From positions 1 to 18,311 of the forward strand of contig CAWVUB010000040.1 in assembly GCA_963933065.1 (NCBI GenBank): a DNA stretch of 18,311 nt, written 5' to 3'. Positions 7,431-14,134 of this stretch are shown here, one piece after another (the first letter of the stretch is position 1; every line of letters starts with the position of its first letter). The stretch is from UBA9410 sp963933065. Its GTDB lineage: Bacteria > Actinomycetota > Acidimicrobiia > Acidimicrobiales > MedAcidi-G1. Under the pieces are notes generated by a model, which was not told the DNA's origin, ran no database searches, and saw only the letters and a list, made by a program, of their open reading frames with translations. The position numbers and the translations under genes are program-made.

Positions 7431-8287
7431 TGGACATCAAGAGTGTGGCCGTGGTCGGTGGGGGCCAGATGGGTGGAGGCGTGGCTGAATTGTCAGCCAA
7501 AGCCGGACTACCTACCATCGTGAGGGAGGTTTCCCCAGAAGCAGCTGAACGTAGTCGGGCCGGAATCCAGAAGTCATTGGACCGGGCACTAGAGCGCGGC
7601 AAACTCGAAGAACCAGCTCACGCGGCGGCACTCGACAACCTCACGTTCACCACCGAAATCGCCGACTTGGCGGATTGCGACCTAGTTGTCGAGGCGGTTG
7701 TTGAGTCCCTAGACCTCAAAGCTGAGATCTTTCAGGAGCTAGACGAAGTGATCGTCTCGCCGGATGCCATCTTGGCTACTAACACCTCGTCGATCCCAAT
7801 CATCGATATTGCCATGGTCACGAAGCGTCCTGAGCAGGTAATCGGTCTGCACTTCTTCAATCCGGCGCCGGTAATGAAGTTGGTAGAGATCATTCCGTCA
7901 GTGCGGACTGATGAGAGGGTCACAGCCACAACCACTGCTTTTGCCACCAATGTGTTGGACAAAGTGGTGGTAGCAGCGAAAGATCGGGCCGGTTTCGTGG
8001 TCAATATGTTGCTGGTGCCGTATTTGAATGCGGCGATGCGGATGTATGCCGATGGACACGCGTCGGCTGCTGATATCGACAATGGCATGAAGTTGGGAGC
8101 TGCTCATCCAATGGGTCCCCTCGAACTCAGTGACATGATTGGGCTAGACACCATGGTGCTGGTGGCCGAGACCTTGTTCGCTGAATACGGAGATGACTTC
8201 TACTTGCCACCGCCGCTGCTTAAGCGAATGGTGGCTGCAGGACACTTGGGCCGTAAGACCGGAAAGGGCTTCTACGAGTATTCCTGA
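7430..8287 (+). CDS. 3-hydroxyacyl-CoA (3-hydroxybutyryl-CoA) dehydrogenase
   Basis: This 285-residue, single-function dehydrogenase oxidises (S)-3-hydroxyacyl-CoA to 3-ketoacyl-CoA with NAD+, or runs in reverse. The N-terminal Rossmann motif is VVGGGQMGGG (residues 8-17). The catalytic region contains NTSS (118-121), the histidine of HFFNP (141-145) and the partner Glu153 in KLVEII; GFVVNMLL (188-195) begins the C-terminal dimerisation domain, which ends in GRKTGKGFYEY. Its length matches Hbd/PaaH/FadB2 proteins and there is no fused hydratase. AAGGAGG at 7416-7422 plus the one-base overlap with the cyclophilin stop settle the start. Likely roles are fatty-acid beta-oxidation or butanoyl-CoA metabolism; which one cannot be decided from the sequence. 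It is convergent with the MFS transporter gene. Confidence 0.95.
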   Translation: MDIKSVAVVGGGQMGGGVAELSAKAGLPTIVREVSPEAAERSRAGIQKSLDRALERGKLEEPAHAAALDNLTFTTEIADLADCDLVVEAVVESLDLKAEIFQELDEVIVSPDAILATNTSSIPIIDIAMVTKRPEQVIGLHFFNPAPVMKLVEIIPSVRTDERVTATTTAFATNVLDKVVVAAKDRAGFVVNMLLVPYLNAAMRMYADGHASAADIDNGMKLGAAHPMGPLELSDMIGLDTMVLVAETLFAEYGDDFYLPPPLLKRMVAAGHLGRKTGKGFYEYS

Positions 8288-8308
8288 GCGTTTGCGACAC
8301 TGTTGCAT

Positions 8309-8323
8309 CTCAGAGATTCTGAG
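8309..8323. terminator. Weak terminator-like hairpin at convergent gene ends
   Basis: CTCAGA (8309-8314) and TCTGAG (8318-8323) form a 6-bp stem with a 3-nt loop. It overlaps the MFS stop codon and follows the dehydrogenase stop by about 20 nt. There is no T tract. Confidence 0.3.
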
Positions 8324-9743
8324 AGTCCGGCCTACCGTCTTTGATCCCCATGGCCAGCCATGCGGCGGCTAGGCCGGCACCAGCGGCTGCCAGATGCAGC
8401 ACCAAGAACCGGGTCCCGCTCATGGAGTCGGCCATTACTGCGGTCAGCACGGTGATTCCGATTGCCGCGCCGATCTGTTGAAGCATGTTCATGGACCCAC
8501 TAGCGATGCCGATGTCGGCATCCCCAGCAGCCAAGGTGACGGAATTTGCCACCGTGGGGCGGATGTAACCGCTCCCCGCGCCGGCGATCATCGCTCCACC
8601 TAGGAACATTGGGAGCCAACGTTGCTGGGCACCTATTCCGGCTAGCAGCATGGCCACCGAGAACACGATCATTCCAGTCACGGCCACCCGTCGAGCCCCG
8701 TGCTTCGGGTCATGGTGGCTACCCAGTCGGGCACAGAGGGCGAAGGAAAGGGGGCGGGGAAGCATCGCCAACCCGATGACGGTTGGGCGGAACCCCCAGC
8801 GCCGCTCCAGCAGGAATGGCGCCATTACCAGTGCGCCCATGTAGCCAGATTGCAAAACGGCTTGGGCAGCTATGGGGCGGGTAAAGGCTTTCCGACGTAA
8901 CAGATCCGGTGGCAGGAGTGGAGCGTCAGACCGGGTCTCAATAGCGACAAAGAGTCCGAGACTGACCGGTGCTAGCACCCCAGCAGCCAGGACAATTGAG
9001 TTTGTCCAACCCCAGATAAGGCCTCGGTTAATGGCGATAAGGAGCCCCCCGATGCCTATGCCTAGAGTGATTGCGCCAGGGACATCGAAGCGAATTCCAG
9101 AACGCCGAGATGTTTCTGGGGCGACGAACAATCCAGCGATGAGGGCCAGGCCGACGGTCGCCGCCTGGACCATAAACAGCGCTCGCCAACCCAACCACTC
9201 GATAAGTGGGCCTCCAGTGACCACGCCGAGGGCTGGTGAAAGGGCGACCACGGCCGCCCAGATCCCCAGCGTCCGGGTGCGTTCACGATGCGGGAAAGTC
9301 GACAGGATCATTGCCATAGCCGACGGTCCTGATGCCGCCATGGCTGCCTGGGCAAGGGTCCGTAGCACGATCAGCGATGTGATGTTCCAGGCGAGCGAGG
9401 TAGCGAGACCCAGAACAGTGCCCAGTGTGAAGCTAACGAGATAGGTCCGGCGATGGCCGTAAAGGTCACCGACCTTGCCGACAATCGGGGTTACTACTGC
9501 GAAGGCCAGCATCGGTGCGGCAATGACCCACGTGATGGTGTCATCGGTTGTTCCTAGATCGCGGGCGATCCGGGGGAGCGAAGCCGACAAGACAGTGACC
9601 GGGTAGCTACCAGCGGCCGTGCCGAACAGCGTGGCGATTAAGACGAGCCGGCGGTAGTCGGGTCGGCGATGAATCCGTTCCCGTACGCCATGGAGACTTC
9701 GATCACGGGTCTGGGTGCCCTCGTGACTGGCGGACTCGGTCAT
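8310..9743 (-). CDS. MFS transporter, drug:H+ antiporter type (EmrB/QacA-like)
   Basis: A 477-residue polytopic membrane protein with a strongly hydrophobic pattern over nearly its whole length after a charged ~30-residue N-terminus. MFS motif A is seen as GKVGDLYGHRRTYL after the second helix, and the antiporter motif C as ALGVVTGGPLIEWLGWR in the fifth. The segment VTVLSASLPRIARDLGTTDDTITWVIAAPML is typical of DHA2-type pumps. Length fits a 14-helix drug-export protein; the substrate is unknown. The frame remains open far upstream to 10301, but that part is antisense to the NAD kinase-like gene. ATG 9743 begins a normal MFS N-terminus and lies 8 nt after TAGGGT, suggesting a leaderless message. 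The gene is divergent from the NAD kinase-like gene across 67 bases. Confidence 0.9.
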   Translation of the reverse strand: MTESASHEGTQTRDRSLHGVRERIHRRPDYRRLVLIATLFGTAAGSYPVTVLSASLPRIARDLGTTDDTITWVIAAPMLAFAVVTPIVGKVGDLYGHRRTYLVSFTLGTVLGLATSLAWNITSLIVLRTLAQAAMAASGPSAMAMILSTFPHRERTRTLGIWAAVVALSPALGVVTGGPLIEWLGWRALFMVQAATVGLALIAGLFVAPETSRRSGIRFDVPGAITLGIGIGGLLIAINRGLIWGWTNSIVLAAGVLAPVSLGLFVAIETRSDAPLLPPDLLRRKAFTRPIAAQAVLQSGYMGALVMAPFLLERRWGFRPTVIGLAMLPRPLSFALCARLGSHHDPKHGARRVAVTGMIVFSVAMLLAGIGAQQRWLPMFLGGAMIAGAGSGYIRPTVANSVTLAAGDADIGIASGSMNMLQQIGAAIGITVLTAVMADSMSGTRFLVLHLAAAGAGLAAAWLAMGIKDGRPDSQNL

Positions 9744-9751
9744 CACTATCG

Positions 9752-9757
9752 ACCCTA
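9752..9757 (-). promoter_or_regulatory. Predicted -10 box of the MFS gene (leaderless)
   Basis: TAGGGT on the minus strand ends 8 nt before ATG 9743. It sits inside the 8-bp palindrome CCCTAGGG (9753-9760), which could be a regulator contact or chance. Confidence 0.45.
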
Positions 9758-9796
9758 GGGGTGTTGTCCAGCAGTTCCCTAGTGGCGTCTGGTGGC

Positions 9797-9802
9797 TACG
9801 GT
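9797..9802 (+). promoter_or_regulatory. Predicted -10 box of the NAD kinase-like gene (leaderless)
   Basis: TACGGT ends 8 nt before GTG 9811. It faces away from the MFS -10 box about 40 bp away, so polymerase binding at the two promoters would probably overlap. Confidence 0.4.
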
Positions 9803-9810
9803 CACCTGTC

Positions 9811-10890
9811 GTGACGGATATGCGATTGCCGCCGGTAGGAGTGCAGCAGCAGCCGTTGGTGGGATTGGTGGTGAACCCGCGTTCAGGCACTGATGTGCGT
9901 CGTGCAGTGGCTGCTGCAGGCGCTGTCACCATCGAGGACAAGGCCAACATGGTTCGACGTGTCGTATTGGGCGCCCGCGAGGCTGGAGTCAATCGGTTCG
10001 TCGTGCACAACGACACACATCGGATAGTGCAGCGGGCGACCGAAACCATGCGGGGCCTGGATCTCCACTGGCTAGACCACCAGATGACCTTCACTGAGGA
10101 GGACACGGTGACAGCGGTAACTGCTATGCGGGACTTGGGATGTGGGGTCGTTGTGGTACTTGGTGGTGATGGGACCAACCGCGCTGCGGCCCGTGCATGG
10201 CCAGACCTGATTGTGGTCCCCCTGTCCACTGGGACCAATAATGCGTTTCCGTTGTCAGTCGAAGCCACCGTGGCTGGGGCGGCTGCCGGCCACGTGGCCA
10301 CTGGGCGTGTGCCCGTCGGACTACTTCCCGTATCTGGTGAGCTTGTTGGGGATCCCAGCGAGGTGGTTCACCGGGCGATGGTTGTACGGGTGCGGCCCGA
10401 CGGAGCGATGATGCCTGACGACCTTGCTCTGGTCGATGCGGTAGCCGTTAACGATCCGTACCTCAGATCGTTCGAGTTGTTTGAGCCGGCCAATCTGCGA
10501 ACAGCGGTGTTGTCTAGAGCTGATCCAGCAGCCGTAGGTTTTTCAGGGGTGGGTGGCCTGATTGAGCCGGTGGCACCGGAGGACGACGCTGGCCTTTTAA
10601 TCCGCTTTGGCCCACCCGAAGACTGTGATCGGGTATTGCGGGGACCGACCGCACCTGGGCACTATGCCGATTTAGGTCTCAGTGAGGTTCGGCGTCTAGC
10701 GCCCGGTGAGGAGGTGGCAGTTGATGGGCCTTTATTACTGGCCTTCGATGGAGAGCGCAAGCGGCGGTTGATGGCTGGCGAACGCGTCTACCTTTCGGTG
10801 GTGCGAAACGGGCCGTGGGTGGTCGACGTTGCTGCTGTAATGGCCAATGTTGCAACCCGGGGTGTCTACGTGAAGAGGATTGAAACTTGA
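9811..10890 (+). CDS. NAD kinase-like protein (ATP-NAD kinase fold, AcoX/COG3199-type)
   Basis: This 359-residue cytoplasmic protein has the two hallmark motifs of the NAD kinase/diacylglycerol kinase fold. GGDGTNR is at residues 118-124, after a VVVVL strand; STGTNNAFP is at 139-147. A first-strand LVVNPRSGTD (19-28) is typical of the AcoX-like group (COG3199) rather than of the housekeeping NAD kinase. Members of this group often sit with acetoin or 2-oxoacid catabolic genes, but no such genes are nearby and the substrate is unknown. The C-terminal half is a beta-rich domain ending in an MAGERVYLSVVRNGPWVVD region. GTG 9811 is chosen because of the upstream TACGGT; ATG 9820 would remove three residues. 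A weak hairpin follows the gene. Confidence 0.8.
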   Translation: MTDMRLPPVGVQQQPLVGLVVNPRSGTDVRRAVAAAGAVTIEDKANMVRRVVLGAREAGVNRFVVHNDTHRIVQRATETMRGLDLHWLDHQMTFTEEDTVTAVTAMRDLGCGVVVVLGGDGTNRAAARAWPDLIVVPLSTGTNNAFPLSVEATVAGAAAGHVATGRVPVGLLPVSGELVGDPSEVVHRAMVVRVRPDGAMMPDDLALVDAVAVNDPYLRSFELFEPANLRTAVLSRADPAAVGFSGVGGLIEPVAPEDDAGLLIRFGPPEDCDRVLRGPTAPGHYADLGLSEVRRLAPGEEVAVDGPLLLAFDGERKRRLMAGERVYLSVVRNGPWVVDVAAVMANVATRGVYVKRIET

Positions 10891-10894
10891 ATTG

Positions 10895-10920
10895 GGCTCA
10901 TGGGGCTTTGAGCCTCTTTA
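10895..10920 (+). terminator. Terminator-like hairpin after the NAD kinase-like gene
   Basis: GGCTCA (10895-10900) pairs with TGAGCC (10909-10914) around an 8-nt loop and is followed by TCTTTA. It lies in the 34-base gap between convergent genes, so it may serve the plus-strand gene and possibly the HAD gene. Confidence 0.5.
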
Positions 10921-10924
10921 AGGC

Positions 10925-11614
10925 CTAGTTCGACAGGAGCTCTGCCACTTGACTCAACTCTTCTACGACAAGGAAATCCACACTGGCCAACTCGGCGGGG
11001 TCGGGCTCCTCGAGCACCCAAGTCGTTGTGTGAGGCACATGGAATGCTCGCCCACCAATAGCCAGCACGGGTAATACGTCAGACTTCACTGAGTTACCCA
11101 CCATGGTGAAGTCGACTGGGTCTATCTGATGGTGGGCCAGTATCTTCCGGTAGGTGTCGGGATTCTTCTCGGGGAGGACCTCAACCCGCCAGAACCGATC
11201 AGCCAGGCCGCTGCGCTGGACCTTGTCAAGTTGATCGACTGGATCACCCTTGGTTATGAGTAGCAACCGATGCGTGGAGCCGAGCACGTCCAAGGCTTCG
11301 GTCACCCCGCTAAGCAACTCGATTGGATGGGCCATCATCTGGTGGCCCCAGTCGACAATGTTCGCCAGCGACCAGGCGTCTATGGCACCGTCGGAGATTT
11401 CAACAGCGGTGACCACCATGGACAGGACAAAGCCCTTGATGCCGTAGCCGTGGCGAGCAATGTTTATTCGTTCAGTAGCCAAGAGAGCGGCGTCGGTGGC
11501 GTCGCTGTTAGCCCACGGAGTCATTAGGTCGCGAAAGCGTTGTTCCACCTCATGGAACCGTTCCTCGTTCTCCCATAGGGTGTCGTCGGCATCGAGACCA
11601 AGCACCGGGAGCAT
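10925..11614 (-). CDS. HAD-superfamily hydrolase (COG1011-like phosphatase)
   Basis: A 229-residue haloacid dehalogenase-fold hydrolase. Motif I is GLDADDTLWENE, with nucleophile Asp8 and general acid Asp10. A helical cap follows (about residues 15-100), then motif II LLLITKGD with Thr121, motif III Lys150 in LPEKNPDTY, and motif IV GNSVKSDVLP with Asp179. The DADDTLWENE and GNSVKSD versions are typical of a COG1011 subgroup of small-molecule phosphatases; the natural substrate is not known. The frame opens at TTG 11641, but ATG 11614 gives the usual short lead into motif I and lies 7 nt after TAGGCT, so it is preferred. The gene is divergent from the unrecognised gene starting at 11699. Confidence 0.88.
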   Translation of the reverse strand: MLPVLGLDADDTLWENEERFHEVEQRFRDLMTPWANSDATDAALLATERINIARHGYGIKGFVLSMVVTAVEISDGAIDAWSLANIVDWGHQMMAHPIELLSGVTEALDVLGSTHRLLLITKGDPVDQLDKVQRSGLADRFWRVEVLPEKNPDTYRKILAHHQIDPVDFTMVGNSVKSDVLPVLAIGGRAFHVPHTTTWVLEEPDPAELASVDFLVVEELSQVAELLSN

Positions 11615-11621
11615 GCTGGAA

Positions 11622-11627
11622 AGCCTA
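11622..11627 (-). promoter_or_regulatory. Predicted -10 box of the HAD gene (leaderless)
   Basis: TAGGCT on the minus strand ends 7 nt before ATG 11614 and supports that start over TTG 11641. Confidence 0.4.
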
Positions 11628-11685
11628 CGGGCTGGCCCCAATGGTGATGAGACGAGGTGTCCCCATCGCGCCGGGAGTCCGGAAG

Positions 11686-11691
11686 TACCTT
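11686..11691 (+). promoter_or_regulatory. Predicted -10 box of the unrecognised gene (leaderless)
   Basis: TACCTT ends 7 nt before ATG 11699. GGAG also lies 3 nt upstream of that ATG but is too close for a normal Shine-Dalgarno. Confidence 0.4.
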
Positions 11692-11698
11692 GGAGCCG

Positions 11699-12283
11699 AT
11701 GCGAGATCTGTGTATGCGTTCAGCCTGTCTGGGAACGGCTGACGTCCTGGTAGTTATGGACGTCGCCGAATTGACATTTACCATCCGTGATCTTGATGAG
11801 GTAGATGGGCCAGGCGCCGTAGTGCTGTGTGCGACGCATATAGATCGTCTCCGGGCCCCTGTGGGATGGGACTTGGTGGATACCCGAGGCATTGGCTCGG
11901 TTATCCCGATGCCCGAGCGCCCCGTGACCACTGACGAGGCAGTCAATTTGGCCAAAGAGGTGCTAGGCCCGATTGCTGACGTAGAGCCCATCCGACCGAA
12001 AGTGGCTATGCACCCTCTGGAATTGGTCCGCACTGCTGTGGCCGAGCCTCCCGAAGGTTTGGTTCCCGACACGGAGGAGACGCCGCTACTCGCCCGAGCA
12101 TTTCTGGGCGTCCATCGACATCCTGCAGCGGGCCCCACGGACGCCCCTGCCGATCCATTCTCCGGTCACGACTGGGACCAAAGCGATGTGTTTGATGAGC
12201 CCCAAGACCAGCCGAGGCTCGATCCACCAACTGGTGACGATTGCGTGGGCCAACTCACCTTCGGTGGCGAGCCGGACGCCTGA
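11699..12283 (+). CDS. Hypothetical protein, first gene of a pair with a propeller lipoprotein
   Basis: I do not recognise this 194-residue protein. The N-terminal ~55 residues look folded, with alternating hydrophobic strands (ADVLVVMDVAELTFTIRDLD, then GAVVLCATHIDRL) that could be a small alpha/beta or beta-rich domain. The middle holds VTTDEAVNLAKEVLGPIADVEPIRPK, a helix-like stretch. The C-terminal ~60 residues are rich in Pro, Asp and Glu and probably disordered. There is no signal peptide, transmembrane segment or cysteine-pair motif. GTG 11657 would add 14 residues; ATG 11699 is preferred for its TACCTT -10 box. The stop lies 14 bases before the lipoprotein ATG, so the two probably form an operon, and their roles may be linked. 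Confidence 0.65.
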   Translation: MRDLCMRSACLGTADVLVVMDVAELTFTIRDLDEVDGPGAVVLCATHIDRLRAPVGWDLVDTRGIGSVIPMPERPVTTDEAVNLAKEVLGPIADVEPIRPKVAMHPLELVRTAVAEPPEGLVPDTEETPLLARAFLGVHRHPAAGPTDAPADPFSGHDWDQSDVFDEPQDQPRLDPPTGDDCVGQLTFGGEPDA

Positions 12284-12297
12284 CCTGGCGACGCCCG

Positions 12298-14001
12298 ATG
12301 GCGTCTGGATACCTGTTCTCAGTAAGGTCGATTGGCTTAAACGCCCTGAGCGTCCTAAGCATCGGGGTGGGCTTTGGTCTTTCGGCTTGTGCTTCAGAAG
12401 ATGCAGAGTTAGTGGATCAATTGTTCGGGGAGTCACCTGAGGCGGTGGTCGGCTCTCCATCCGATCTGACCACGTCTTCCCTGGTGTCGACTTCTTTTCC
12501 GTCAATCTCCGTTTCTGTGACTACCAGCGCTCCAATTTCCGTTTTGGAGCCCACGAGACCAGAACAGTCAACTATTCCAAGCACGACGTCAACTATCCCA
12601 ACCACGACGCCAATAACTCCGGATACGACCGTTGCCAATCCTGGATGGCCCGGGGGCGCATGGGTGGACCCGGCGTCGATAGGTCAGCCCTGGGGTTCAG
12701 TTCCCGGGGTCCTGACTTTTCGAGGATCACCGACCCGTAGTTGGCACGGCGCAGGACCGGTTCCGAAAGACCCGGTTGTGGCGTGGCGCTATCCCCGGGA
12801 CCGTAAGCTCTGCTCGCTATCCACGGTGGGTGACAAGGAAAAAGAGTGGTGCGGTGTCGGCTGGACCGGACAGCCGGCGGTATTTGAGCGCGACGGCCAC
12901 CTGTGGGTGATATTTGGTGCCTACGACGGACAGGTCCACTTCGTAGATGGGGTGACTGGCGCACCACGGTTACCACCTCTGCCTACGGGTGATCTCGTCA
13001 AGGGATCAGTGACTGTTGACCCAGACGGCTACCCGCTGGTCTATGTGGGATCCCGAGATGACCTCCTCAGGGTTGTGGCCTTCGACCGTGCCGAACCTGC
13101 GGTGTTGTGGAGCCTGCATGCCGGGGATTCTGGTCAGCCGCTGTGGAACTCGGATTGGGATGCCGCTCCGTTGGTACTCAACGACCATTTGTTTGCGGCT
13201 GGGGAGAATAGTCGGTTCCACGTGGTGCGACTCAGGAGGAGTTATGACCAGGACGGCCTGGTGGCCGTCGACCCGGAGTTGGTGTGGTTCACCCACGGGT
13301 GGGACAACCAGTTGATTGCTGATGCGGGGTACAACCTTTCTATCGAAAATTCACCGGTGGTGATAGGTGACACTTTGTGGTTTGCTAATTCTGGCGGACT
13401 CGTGCAGGGGTGGGACATCACTGGATTGGCTGATGGAGTCCAGCCGCACCGGACGTTCCGTTTCTGGGTTGGGGACGATGTCGATGCCACGTTGGTGCCC
13501 GATGCTGACGGGTTTCTATACGTGGCCGTCGAGTATGAACGAGAGACCGAGCGTTCCAAAGAACTGGGCCAACTAGTGAAGTTGGATCCCTCTAAGCCTG
13601 ATGACCCTGTCGTGTGGTCGGTCCACGCCCGATCCGAAGCACCGTCGGGGATCTGGGCTACACCGTCGATACACCGTGATTTAGTGGTGGTAGCCACCGA
13701 TGACGGCGAGGTACTGGGTATCGATCGGGCTAACGGGTCTGTGCGGTGGCGGTTTGGTTTACCTCAGCCGTTGTGGTCTTCACCGACGATCGTCGACGAT
13801 GTCCTACTTATTGGTGATTGTGCGTGGGCCGGAAATATGTCGGCGTTTGATGTCTCAGATACGTCACAAGTTCCCCCTCTCTTATGGGAGGTAGCCACGG
13901 GGGCATGCGTGGAAGCGTCCCCGACGGTGTGGAAGGGCACCGTTTACTTCGGCTCCCGCGATGGTTGGATGTACGCCCTTCGAGATCGTTACGGAGGCTA
14001 G
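12298..14001 (+). CDS. Secreted PQQ-type beta-propeller lipoprotein
   Basis: A 567-residue exported protein. Residues 1-31 form a lipoprotein signal peptide with Arg10, a hydrophobic core, and lipobox LSAC with Cys31 as the acylation site. Residues ~45-115 are a Ser/Thr/Pro-rich tether (for example STIPSTTSTIPTTTPITPDT), typical of actinobacterial surface lipoproteins. The rest is a PQQ/WD40-like propeller with about eight repeats of the type SPVVIGDTLWFANSGGLVQGWD, IWATPSIHRDLVVVATDDG and SPTVWKGTVYFGSRDGWMYAL. Four cysteines (CSLSTVGDKEKEWC; GDC and GAC near the C-terminus) could form disulfides. There is no catalytic dehydrogenase signature, so a scaffold or binding role is more likely than a quinoprotein enzyme; automatic pipelines may call it BamB. 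ATG 12298 is chosen because it starts a normal signal peptide, whereas TTG 12241 would add a basic stretch overlapping the upstream gene. Confidence 0.85.
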   Translation: MASGYLFSVRSIGLNALSVLSIGVGFGLSACASEDAELVDQLFGESPEAVVGSPSDLTTSSLVSTSFPSISVSVTTSAPISVLEPTRPEQSTIPSTTSTIPTTTPITPDTTVANPGWPGGAWVDPASIGQPWGSVPGVLTFRGSPTRSWHGAGPVPKDPVVAWRYPRDRKLCSLSTVGDKEKEWCGVGWTGQPAVFERDGHLWVIFGAYDGQVHFVDGVTGAPRLPPLPTGDLVKGSVTVDPDGYPLVYVGSRDDLLRVVAFDRAEPAVLWSLHAGDSGQPLWNSDWDAAPLVLNDHLFAAGENSRFHVVRLRRSYDQDGLVAVDPELVWFTHGWDNQLIADAGYNLSIENSPVVIGDTLWFANSGGLVQGWDITGLADGVQPHRTFRFWVGDDVDATLVPDADGFLYVAVEYERETERSKELGQLVKLDPSKPDDPVVWSVHARSEAPSGIWATPSIHRDLVVVATDDGEVLGIDRANGSVRWRFGLPQPLWSSPTIVDDVLLIGDCAWAGNMSAFDVSDTSQVPPLLWEVATGACVEASPTVWKGTVYFGSRDGWMYALRDRYGG

Positions 14002-14134
14002 GACAAAATGCTGGTCGAGTAAGTCGGCAAGGACTGGCTGGTTCCTGCCGGCCGGTTCGGGGAGAAGGGCAAGCGCTGGGTAGGTTCGCTATACCCCGGA
14101 TCCGTCGGGGAATCCAAGCGAGTTGGGAGCAACC
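14002..14134 (+). other. Intergenic region before the acyl-CoA dehydrogenase
   Basis: No gene is supported here. TAGGTT at 14081-14086 is a possible -10 box, and CCCCG (14094-14098) with CGGGG (14106-14110) form a short dyad that could be an operator or a weak hairpin. In the propeller gene's own frame, the two stops at 13999 and 14020 are followed by a stop-free run to beyond 14134 that reads like KDWLVPAGRFGEKGKRW; this may be chance or a degraded coding remnant. Confidence 0.35.

Noticed and set aside
9744..10301. A 186-codon upstream extension of the MFS gene
   Set aside because: It runs antisense to the well-supported NAD kinase-like gene, is low-complexity Ser/Thr/Arg-rich, and precedes a normal MFS N-terminus at 9743.
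11524..12138. 204-codon minus-strand frame opposite the unrecognised gene
   Set aside because: Composition is Ser/Thr/Arg-rich shadow type and it overlaps the HAD gene start in another frame. The plus-strand frame has better strand-like hydrophobic pattern, a -10 box and operon spacing.
12086..12505. 139-codon minus-strand frame spanning the lipoprotein start
   Set aside because: It is antisense to two supported genes and has no motif.
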